Position numbers and translations under genes: made by a program. From NCBI GenBank assembly GCA_947652115.1, contig OX393574.1:11981418-12045417 (forward strand): 64,000 nt of DNA, read 5' to 3'. Every line of letters starts with the position of its first letter. The stretch's first letter is position 1. Positions 50,077 to 59,809 of this stretch are shown here, piece by piece. The stretch is from Blastomussa wellsi. Its lineage: Eukaryota > Cnidaria > Anthozoa > Scleractinia > Plerogyridae. The notes under the pieces were generated by a model. The model worked only from the letters and a program-made list of their open reading frames with translations, was not told where the DNA came from and ran no database searches.

Positions 50077-53000
50077 ATGTTCTCTAGATTTTCCGAAACA
50101 GCAAAGAACAATCCATTCGCCGCCCCATTTAGTGTAGCCAAATGTTCGTCAGATTCGACTCCAGCACCCCGGCGATCAAGAATTATGGCGGCGCCGAATA
50201 CCGATGGTAAGTGTTTAAACCGGCTTTTTGAGTTTACGATCTTTACTTTGCCTTAAGATTTTAAAAACGTTTATCCTACATTTGATGTAACAACGACTGT
50301 TATATTGCTTGATGTGGTTTTCAGAGAGCAGATTTGTTTGGGCTTGTTTGAGACGCGATCGTTCAAATGTCCATATGGAAGATATAGCTTCCGTTGCACC
50401 ATGTGAATAGAAAGATCGAAGAGTACGAGTAATATTTTGATATCAGCTTCTGCTTTCAACTCTAAGGCTTCGTCTCGCTACTTTTTTGGCTCTAATCAAG
50501 AATGAAATTAATTTCACACCGCAGAAATATCTTCAGACAAAAGCGATGTGTGCTGAGCTTACAGTTTGTGTCGTTACAGTTAGTAAAATTACGCAATACC
50601 GATAAAAGTTGCGTCGCTACAAGTACGCGATTGACGTAGTTCACGTATTCAGTTCATATTTGCTTGTAACAGGTTATTTTTAATACTTGGACTTTGTCTT
50701 TGCGAGTGATTCTGGCCATAATTCCAAACATTTCAATTACCGGTAAATTCAACTCTGTTCAGTTTATTGAATTGATTAATAATGGAAATTGAACTGAGTG
50801 GATGCAATTTGGTCTGAAATCATACGCGTGATGATTTCAGACCAAAATTGCACGACCCGAAGTTCAATTACCACTTTATTAAATCCATTTTGAAATCGCA
50901 CAATTTGATTTTGATTTTGATTTTTTTTTTTTGATTTTTTTTTTTTTTTTTTTTGATTTTGATTTTGATTTTGATTTTGATTTTTGATTTTTTTTTCGAT
51001 TTTTTTTCTGATTGGTTGTTTTGTTTTACTGTTTCATTCTCGTTGGTTGAGAAAAAGATGCGATTTAGAGCAAAAGATAGTGCGATTTGGGAATAAATCG
51101 CACTGCTGAGAGCCAATCACATTGCAAGGATAACCAGTGATTTCAAAATGGAGTTAATAAACGGATTAATCAAAGGAGTTACGTCAGGGTTGTGCCTTTT
51201 GAAAAATTTAGCCTGGATTTTTCAAAATCGTCATTGGTAATCTGTCTCAATCTTCTCCATCCTTAACTATCCTTATTCCTTTTTACCTTTCTTTTTCTTT
51301 TTTTTTTTTTCCTTTTTTTTTTATTCCATTTCCAGTCCGTACTGTGCAATCTCCACCTGCAATGTTTATCAAGTCTCGCATGATGGAATATAAACAAAAG
51401 ATTTAACTTTTTCTTCATTATTGGCATCTAATATCCTTTCAAAACAATAATAAAGAGTAGATGAACCTTGATGATATTCCAAACCGACGTTTTAGCTCAT
51501 CGCTGGAAATTTGCCATCGCTCTCATTTCCACAACTCGTGATGATAGCGACATTGCTGATCCTATGCAGTATGCAGGACGCGTGTCGCATAAGAACTCAG
51601 TAGAAATGACCTGGCTCTCCGGGAGTTCTCGTAGCTCAGTGGGTGGGGTGCCCGCCCGGTGATCGGGAGGTCGTGGGTTCGATTCCTGTCGGGGAGTTTT
51701 TTCTTTGTCCCACACTCGTGTCATGTTGATTAATTAATCTTTCACAAACTTCATGTACACGGTTACCAAAGTGTAATGTATCAACAAATTCAAATCAGAA
51801 ATGTAAACAAATCCAGAGAATGCGCAGAATGGACTGGAAATGGCCTTTAGTTGTTAGACGATATTGTTATTCTAAGTGATCTGTGACCCAGAGGTTTTTT
51901 GTGACCTGCAAAGAACTTGAATTAACTACTTACACCACTTGATTCCACATGATTTTGAGTCACGAGTCCTCTCGAAGATTTACGAAAACTAGGAAAACAA
52001 CAAGTGCAACTTTTGTACAATTATTATAACATCTCCAAAATATGAGGCATCGGCAACTACCAACTAACTGAGAGTTGGTAGTTGATTTTGGTGCTATGCA
52101 TATCATAGGACAGCTGGTAGAAATTGCTTCCCTATATGTGGGCTTAACCTATAGGGTGCACGGAAGGGGGCGTTCAGGGACAGGAAAAGCTCAAATTGAG
52201 TCTGAAAAAGCTGCCAGCACAATCAAATTATGCTTGCTTCAGATTCTGTCTCCTGCCAGACAAATTTCTTGTGAGATGAGTCTCATTTCTCACAAGATGG
52301 TGGTGTGTAACATGCATTTGAGTGATGCTGTAGGTATTCGTAGTCCTACACTGTAGTTCATATAGATGTTCTTTAATTTTCTAACTTTGTTTTCTGAAGG
52401 TGAACAATACAGTTGTGAGTTTGGCAGTGCAAAATATTACGCTTATTGTGGATTTGGTGGAATCCTAAGTTGTGGGATAACTCATACTGCCGTGGTACCT
52501 CTTGATCTCGTCAAATGCAGAATTCAGGTGAATTTCTTGTTAACTGTACATGCAGCTTTCTGTTTGTATGTTTTTGGTTAATATATTCGGCAATTCTCCG
52601 TATTCTTTCAAGGTCCCAAATTCTTCAATTCTCTTTAACCTGAAATTTCGGGCTCTTCATCACTGGCATCTTTTAAAAAAAAAACGTAAAGTGTTTATTA
52701 TTGATAACTATTAACTATATTAAAAAAGGCTGGTCATAAATTACATAAATCAGTCATCTGGTGTTTATTGTGAGGGAACCTAAGCCTACAAGCCCCATGG
52801 TTTTTTATTAGGTTCTCTCGTCATTTTGCTTTCTACCTTTAATATATTGTGGTTTTGTATTTTTATTGTTATCTTGTGTATTGAGTTGTTTTTGTTTATT
52901 GTCTATTGTATTGCATCTCTATTTTTGTTTGTGTGGCAAAAAATAAAAATAAAATAAATAAATAAAATAATATATCAAACAGGTTTTTAAAGCAGCAGGA

Positions 53001-56000
53001 CTCACTTTTAGAGCAACGAGGTTTGTTAATTGAAGGTTCTGCTAAACATCATTTCAATGTTTCAGGTCGATCCAGCTAAGTATGGAAACATTGTAAAAGG
53101 CTTCAAAGTAACTGTAAAGGAAGATGGTCTACGGGGGCTTTCTAAGGGGTGGGCCCCTACTGCTGTTGGTTATTCCATGCAGGGTCTGTGCAAATTTGGC
53201 TTCTATGAGGTCTTTAAGATCCTGTATAGTAATATGCTTGGTGAGGTAAGTGTCTACATTTTGTATGTTGTGCCTATCATAGCTTGTTCCATTTACGGGA
53301 AACTCCTGTGTTTGCATTTAACAATTATCCTGCGAAATCACGCGGCACATTGCCTGATACTTAGCCAATGAGGCCAAGTTGGCTTACATCAGACAATATA
53401 TTGCAAGATTGAGCAGGATAATTGTTTTATTATTCAACAAATTGTCAACAAAACACATTTTACAGCTAGAAAAGTTGTCGTTGTGCTGCACTTTGCGAGA
53501 CTTTGGCCAAGTTGTCATTACGTATTTCACAGGATACATCAATCCCATCCCAGATCCCGATCCCGATCCCAGAACACAGATCCAAAATGGCAGCTAGCGG
53601 GAGCTTTAAAAGTGATAATCATTTTCTCGCTTAATGAGTATGAAATTTTGTATATCCCTCATCTGGTAAAATTCATAATCTTGTATACACCTGTATGAAC
53701 ATTGTATAATTTGCCATACATGCAAATCTAGAACGTATTAATTCAACTTTTTAGAAAAAAGGGGAAAAATTTTGTCATTGTTTTGTTAGCCTGAAACAGA
53801 ATTATAATGTACACTTTTCCAGGAAAAATCCTACCTTTTCCGAACCTCCTTATACCTGGCTGCATCAGCTAGTGCAGAGTTCTTTGCCGACATTGCTCTG
53901 GCCCCCATGGAAGCTGTCAAGGTTCGTATCCAGACACAACCCGGCTGGGCCAACACCCTGCGAGAGGGAGCTCCCAAGCTGTGGGCAGAGGAAGGAGTAA
54001 GAGGGTATGTAAACCTGTGTGTGCCGCCAAGGCAGCTTGGTTCTGAAATGGCCAGTGTAGGATATAAACATCTAATAGTAGTAGTAATAGTAATAGTTGT
54101 GGAGGTGCAGTAGCTTAATGGTTAGTGCGCTGGACTCTTGATCGGACGGTCCAGGTTCGAGCCTCTAGCCGGGGCACTGCGTTGTGTTCTTGGGCAAGAC
54201 ACTTTACTCTCACAGTGCCTCTCTTCACCCATGTGTATAAATGGTTACCGGTGAATTTACTGCTGGGGGGTAACCCTGCGATGGACTAGCATCCCAACTG
54301 CAGACTTACCTTAGTATATATTAAATCCATTTTTCAATTATGCCCCTATCAATGTTAAGCCGGTGGGAAGAGGCCAGGCATAGGCGGGGCATTTGAACTG
54401 AGCTCAGTGCTTGGATTAGAAAAAAATCCAGGTTGTCCTTATGGCAAATTCTGTACAATCTCAGGCAACCAGCCCTTTAGTTTTTCTAAAAGCTGGTTGC
54501 CCGAACAAAGTTTTAGTTGTCTCAGGCAACCGGGCAACCTCTAATTTTGAGCACTGTGAGCTGAGATTTTCTGTTCAAATGCCCTACCCAAAGGGCATTT
54601 GTGGGTTGTCAAAATAGTATGTAAAAGTCAATAAAATGTTGCTACAGTAGAAAGGCCATTAAAATGGACAAAAGTCCCCGCTACAGGACGATAACTATTG
54701 TAAAATCCCCCACCTATGCCCGACCTCCCCCATGGCTGCAAATAACAGTCAGACATCAGATAATGGTCGACCAAATTTCCCAATGTCCAATTAAATCAAT
54801 CATTTTAGTTCTCAGTGAATTTTAGTGTTTAGACAAACAAATACATTGTAAAATGGGAAACTTGGGGACAATACAATGGGTTTCCATTCTAATTTCATTA
54901 TTGGGAGTATGAATTTCTGATAAGAAGATTGTTGTGTTTACTTTTAGTTTCTACAAGGGCCTCCCTCCACTGTGGATGAGGCAGATCCCATACACCATGA
55001 TGAAGTTTGCTTGCTTTGAGCGCACGGTTGAGTTCCTCTACAAATATATTGTACCCAAACCAAGGTGAGTGGACCAAGTAATCAGTGTTCCAGATAAGAG
55101 ACAGGTCTCGGGTCAAAAACCGAGCAAATCGACCAAAGTATTATAACATACAAAAGAAACGTATAAAAATATAGTTCCTAAAAGAAAACACTGTTACGAG
55201 ATAGCATCCGACGGTGACTAGACTTCCGAATCAGCAATCAATAGAGTTCGCAGTTGTGACCTATACGGTCACCGCTTGCTACAAATGTCTACAGCATTAA
55301 TTTTTTTTGCATTAGCCCCCGATCGCAAATATATATGCTCCACGGTCCCTGGGAAATAAGCCGTCTACCTGTCTGTCCCCACATCACTCCCACTACCCAC
55401 TTAACACAGCGCTGCAGCTAGAGATGTCAGTCTTGTGTGACCACCCTGGAAAGTTAAAATGTAAAAATGTAACTGGAACACTGAGTAATGGAATAGTGCC
55501 AATGATATCAAAGAGAACTTTATCCCCTTGTTCAGCATTATTGTCATTACCACATGAAAGTACTGCTCAGAAGCTCTCGTTTGAATGATCACACACTATT
55601 TTTTACCCTCGGACTAAATCATTGTTTTTCAAGCACTTTGTACAACAAAATAAATGGGCGATGTAGCAGCTCACAAGGTCTCACATGAATGTCTCGATAC
55701 CCTGCGTGAAAACAATAGAACAAACAACAGGAACAATGCCCCTAGCCCTTAAAACAATAGCAACTGCTACCAATAGAATTACAAGCTTACGAGAGCTGCT
55801 ACACTACTTCGGTAGGACCATATGAAAGTACTACTCGGTAGCATTCATTTGACTAGTGTTTCATCCCAAAACTTGCTAAGTGATGTAACTGCGATTCTTC
55901 TAAGAGTATGAAGACATAGAGAAGGAGGTGTTGTGCCATAATTAACACTTTTGTAAGTTTGAGTCCTCACAAAGTAGAAATACTACTTGGCACAAACTTC

Positions 56001-56942
56001 CTGTGTTTTCACAATTGTTTTGTTTCACAGGAGTGATTGCTCCAAACCTGAGCAACTGGTTGTTACATTTGCTGCTGGTTACATTGGTATGTACTGTTGT
56101 AATAATACTAATAATAATATTCAATAATAATAATAATAATTTCAAAAAGTTTTTTTTTTTATAATAATAAAAAAACCTTTATTTACAATTCAAAGAAACT
56201 ATTTAGTAACAATCAATTTAAAATTTCAAAAAGCCTACAGTACTAAAAGCAATTTGACAGGAAAAGTCTTGTTATAATAATTTACAGGGCTAAAGAATTT
56301 TACTATAATTATTAAATGTATCGTTGCAGTGCTTGAAACCATAAGATTGCAAGATTTACGTATATCAAGTTAAACTTTCCTATCATAAAAGATAACAATG
56401 ATGATGATAAAATCTATTAGAGTCAACATTTTTCCGAAAGGTTCTCTAGTTCGCATCAAAGAAAACATAAAAATATAAAAACTGGATAATCCTGTAGGCT
56501 GAAACCTATTTACAATTGTTTTAAAACACATAAAGTGTCCCTTTAAAAAGAAAAAAATCAATAAATAGCGCCCTCAGTGTTCTCAATTTCTATATCAATA
56601 TTACGGAAGTCCCATGATTTCCGTACAGCGGATCTAGTTCCTCTGAGACAGATTAATGCGGATCTCAAAAGTGCAAAGGAGGTTCTATAATAATAATTTT
56701 TTTTTTTTTTTTTTTTTTAATGAATTTTAAAACCTTTATTTACAATTGAACAAACTATTTGTACTAAATTTAGTAACAATCGATTAAAAAATTTAGAAAG
56801 ACTACAATATTAAAAGCGAGATGACGAGAAAAGTATTTTTATAATAATTCACAGTTAAATACTGATAAAAAATATAAAATAGAAATAATAACAATAATAA
56901 TAATAATAATAATAACTAACCCTAACAACAATAACAACAATA

Positions 56943-56984
<42 letters not shown>

Positions 56985-57116
56985 TTATTTACAATATAGT
57001 AATAATTATAATACATTACAATAATAAATCTAAAAGGTCTAATCTTAATAACAGTAACAAAAAACATGTAATAATAAAAGTCCTTTCTGTCTCTAAATTC
57101 AATGTCATTCGTAATT

Positions 57117-57190
<74 letters not shown>

Positions 57191-58500
57191 TGGGAGCTCC
57201 ATGCCCTACTCTCTGTGATAAGTGACTGACAGTATCTCTCTGTCTGCAGATGAGCAAGAATTATCATGTCATGTGATCAGTTTAAACCAAAATTTAGTGG
57301 TCAACTATAACCTCCCACAACGATTCCTCTGAGCCAGACCAACATTTAACTTTTATCCTGCCTGATAGATAATTCCCGATATAGCCTAGAAGTCTATCCC
57401 ATGCCAATTATCACCACGTTTCTTGATGCAGTTTGCTTAATGCAAATTGTGGTAAAAGTACACAAAACTTGCAGCAGACTGTCAACTTGATCAGAAGGCA
57501 GAGAGGAAACTCTGAATTTATTTTATTTTATTGAAAAATGCTGCTTCTGAAGTGCTCAATTTATTTGTCATTTTCTTCAGCTGGTGTTTTCTGTGCGATC
57601 GTTTCTCATCCTGCTGACACTGTGGTGTCGAAGCTCAATAACGATGTTGGCAGCACGCCCATCCAAGCTGCACGTGACCTTGGAATGAGAGGTGCGTACA
57701 ATACGAGATCTATGTGACTGCACTTTGTTTAACAAAATACTAAGAAAAGGTATTTCCTGATTGTTCAAAGCACGATGAAGCTAATCCAGGATAAATCACG
57801 TGAACAGCACAAGGAACCAATTAGAACTCAAACAAATTCCTGTCACTGGCGCCAAGTGCGGAAAAAACCTTGACGCAGGCAGTGACTGCTTTTGGTTTCG
57901 CATTTGACAGATAGCAAATGGAACGATTTCCTTTTTAACCGATCGCCATGTGAAGAATTATGTGAAGTAAACCGAAGCAATTCTTTATTAGAGCGAGTTT
58001 CAATTGAGTGTCGCAAAACCCAAAATCAATTTGGCCGATCACAAAGAACGGAGACAATCCAGTGAACCAATCAAAAGTAATTACACGTAGCAGACAGAAA
58101 GCGCGGGAAAACATGCACGCGCGAGTCACGACTAGGTTTGGTTTTACTTCTGATTGGATGAAAAAGTGGCGCGATTTTTTAAACCAATCACGGAGTGTAG
58201 TATTCAACCCAAAGCAATTCACTATTAACTTTCGACACTCAATTGAAAACCGCTCTATTTCTGACTCTCAAATGATAACTGCAATGAAATATCTTGTACA
58301 TAATGAACGTATCTGTTATTACAGGTCTCTGGAAGGGTCTCGGTCCCCGTATCATCATGATCGGTACTCTGACTGCCCTGCAGTGGTTCATCTACGACTC
58401 GGTGAAGGTCTTCTTCCGCCTACCCCGCCCCCCACCCCCAGAGGAACCCGAGAGCCTTAAGAAGAAACGTCTTTTGAAACAGGCCCAACAAGCAGCCTAA
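50077..58500 (+). CDS. SLC25A3: mitochondrial phosphate carrier (SLC25A3), complete, 8 exons
   Basis: Exons: 50077-50206, 52400-52527, 53066-53245, 53823-54004, 54948-55064, 56031-56086, 57581-57691 and 58325-58500; every junction is GT-AG and the phases join, giving 1,080 nt and 359 residues, the usual size. It imports phosphate with protons into the matrix for ATP synthesis, in the inner membrane. Residues 1-43 are a basic, Ser-rich presequence ([14 protein letters not shown]...). Three carrier repeats follow, with signatures PLDLVK (exon 2), PMEAVK (exon 4) and PADTVV (exon 7, lacking the last basic residue, as in animal phosphate carriers). Diagnostic stretches are [49 protein letters not shown] and [10 protein letters not shown]. 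The C-terminus is Pro- then Lys/Gln-rich. Only one exon-3 form is seen, so the A/B alternative exons of vertebrates are not evident. Introns hold SINE, MITE and retroelement copies. The start ATG is the only one in frame upstream of the presequence. Confidence 0.97.
50783..50873. repeat. hairpin with ggtctgaaatca core
   Basis: gcaatttggtctgaaatca (50804-50822) and tgatttcagaccaaaattgc (50832-50851), with outer partial pairing of gaaattgaact / agttcaatta. In SLC25A3 intron 1. Confidence 0.8.
50906..51010 (+). repeat. (GATTTT)n low-complexity tract
   Basis: Repeats of gattttt with long T-runs; its complement gives a Lys/Ile-rich false ORF. Confidence 0.9.
51175..51300 (-). repeat. dispersed repeat family R1, copy 3
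   Basis: Read on the minus strand it has the aaggataagg/gatggagaagattga and gattttgaaaaat blocks in the order seen at 11870-11990. Confidence 0.45.
51625..51702 (+). repeat. tRNA-like head of a SINE or tRNA pseudogene
   Basis: A 72-base tRNA-sized segment (51625-51696) with A box tagctcagtggg, B box ggttcgattcc and a T6 Pol III terminator right after it. A cloverleaf can be drawn, but the first acceptor pair (G-G) and the inner anticodon-stem pair fail, position 33 is C instead of T, and the anticodon would be GGT, which animals do not use for Thr. So it is tRNA-derived rather than a functional tRNA. Its complement yields the [16 protein letters not shown] false peptide. Confidence 0.6.
53322..53512 (+). 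repeat. palindromic repeat, caattatcc family, copy 3 with tail
   Basis: The palindromic head is 53322-53424; the tail ttattcaacaaattgtcaac ... acagctagaaaagtt matches copy 2 at 46.5 kb. In SLC25A3 intron 3. Confidence 0.75.
54099..54296 (+). repeat. tRNA-derived SINE, copy 4
   Basis: The clearest head: agcttaatggttagtgcgct (A box), then gacggtccaggttcgagcc (B box), then the family body up to gcgatggactagcatccca. Preceded by a short tagtagtaatag microsatellite. In SLC25A3 intron 4, sense orientation. Confidence 0.9.
55655..55800 (+). repeat. dispersed repeat starting gggcgatgtagcagct, copy 2
   Basis: Counterpart of 37112-37260, in SLC25A3 intron 5. Confidence 0.5.
56150..56300. repeat. dispersed repeat with acctttatttacaatt end, copy 1
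   Basis: A T-run, then aaacctttatttacaatt, aaactattt, agtaacaatc, then ctacagtactaaaagcaa and ttataataatttacag. It matches 56700-56860 in order and orientation with about one difference in five. Reversed, it looks like the 3' end of a retroelement with an A-rich tail. Confidence 0.65.
56411..56686 (-). repeat. retroelement 3' fragment, uninterrupted sister of 4952-7443
   Basis: Nearly identical to the host of the LINE insertion; covers the [19 protein letters not shown] coding end and the 3' part. The 15-mer at 56425-56439 is single and uninterrupted. It lacks 24 bases present at about 5298-5321. The tail passes into atcatcatc. In SLC25A3 intron 6, antisense to the gene. Confidence 0.85.
56700..56860. 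repeat. dispersed repeat with acctttatttacaatt end, copy 2
   Basis: See copy 1 at 56150-56300. Confidence 0.65.
56885..57191. repeat. (AAT)n microsatellite cluster
   Basis: Three tracts of aat/taa triplets (about 56888-56916, 56943-56983 and 57116-57190), all in SLC25A3 intron 6, as is a shorter one at 56098-56142. Confidence 0.9.
57991..58256. mobile_element. MITE with ~27-bp inverted ends
   Basis: gagcgagtttcaattgagtg (57991) and its near complement ending cgctc at 58256. The pairing continues inward with interruptions (ccaatca, tgattgg). 266 bp, no transposase. In SLC25A3 intron 7. Confidence 0.8.
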
Positions 58501-58732
58501 AATTGAATCGGTTTTCTGCGCTTTACTGAACCGTGTGGACAGTGCATCTCCAGGAATTAACATACATGTATTTATAACAAGGAAAATGGACAATTATTGG
58601 ATTAAAGTGCTATGCGTGTGTGACGCGTGTATCGATCTGAGACGAGTCGAATGATATCTGTGATGCGTGTTATTTGCGTAGTGAAATTGAATAGCTGTAC
58701 TCATGCTTCCTTTTATGGTCAACTGGATTTGA

Positions 58733-58738
58733 CAATAA
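58733..58738 (+). terminator. SLC25A3: poly(A) signal of SLC25A3
   Basis: AATAAA in gacaataaagctac, 233 bases after the stop codon, followed by a T/G-rich stretch (gttttgttttctcagttt) suitable for cleavage near 58755. Confidence 0.8.
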
Positions 58739-59315
58739 AGCTACTTTTACAACTTAGAGTTTTGTTTTCTCAGTTTACTCCAGTTCTGTGAGACTCGGGG
58801 TTCAAAATGGAGCCTTTCTGGTCGCCAATGCGACTTAAAAAGATGCAATGTTCACTAGAATTTTACAATTGGTCGCCAGCGGGTGACTACTTATTTAAAT
58901 CCCCATTGGCAACAACGACGACAACTGACTTTTTATCTTGCCCCTAATTCTGAAATAGAATTGAAAGGGGTTTTCGCCGATTGTAACGGTTCCGCCCCCA
59001 GAAGAGGGAAATATTGGGCGACCCTGTTAGACCCATTTTGTGACCAAGAGAATATTTGTCATATTAAACTTAAAAGCCATCCAAAAAACCTGTTTTCGGC
59101 TCACTGAACGTCCGTGAATTTGTTTCGGCACTGGTCGTGTGCACGAAATTTTCTTTTTTACAAGTGGGCTTGCAGAATTTTTGTTTTTTTCAAAATCACC
59201 CTCCCCCTCTCAGAAGTTTAATGGTCTGCCCCTAAAGTGCTTTGTCTGCAGGGCGTTTTTGGAAGGCGCGTGGACTTTCTCAAATTAAGTCGTTCGCTTC
59301 TCGTTTCCGGTTTAC

Positions 59316-59800
59316 GATGCGCGTTGGGCTAATGGTTAGTGCGCTGGACTCCGGATCGGACGGTTCTGGCTCGAGCTCTTGGTTTGTTTATGGGCAAGAC
59401 ACTTTACTCTCAGTAGTGCCTCTCTCCTGCCAGTTTCCTCTATTGCCCACATCCTGTACTGCAAAATTTCCTCATCTATTTAAGGCTTCGTATGTTTAAA
59501 TATAACTTTGAAAAAGGTATAGACAGATAAATATAGTTTTAATCGAGCAACAAATATAGAATCAGTGCTATTCTCGACCTCACTGGAGCGCTGCTCTCTG
59601 AAGAACTGACGGGCACGAAATAGTATGTAAATCGGCGAGTCTAACACCAAAAGGAACAAAGTGAAAACCATCTTGTGCAAGTCTAATTGTTCAAGTTGGT
59701 TATGGTCAATGTTAACTCTTTTCCAGACTTCTCGCCGACACTCCGGGCTGAAGGTAACTCTGCGATGGACAAGCATCCCATCAAGGGGAGAGTAGAAATA
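59316..59800 (+). repeat. tRNA-derived SINE, copy 5, split
   Basis: The head gggctaatggttagtgcgct and the first body block (gggcaagacactttactctc, to about 59430) are separated from a later body block (gtaactctgcgatggacaag, catcccatcaaggggagagt, 59755-59793) by about 320 bases of other sequence, so the copy was interrupted or rearranged. Confidence 0.7.
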
Positions 59801-59809
59801 TTCGCTTAA

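Noticed and set aside
50868..51116. Lys/Ile-rich minus ORF
   Set aside because: Translation of the GATTTT low-complexity tract.
51625..51696. Functional tRNA gene (Thr-GGT-like)
   Set aside because: Acceptor and anticodon-stem mismatches, C at position 33 and an anticodon not used in animals; a tRNA-derived repeat is more likely despite the T6 terminator.
51497..51724. Minus-strand ORF with [21 protein letters not shown]
   Set aside because: Antisense reading of the tRNA-like repeat; such peptides arise wherever this repeat is present.
58008..58460. 150-codon plus ORF overlapping SLC25A3 exon 8
   Set aside because: Its first part is the MITE at 57991-58256 and its last part is exon 8 in the wrong frame.
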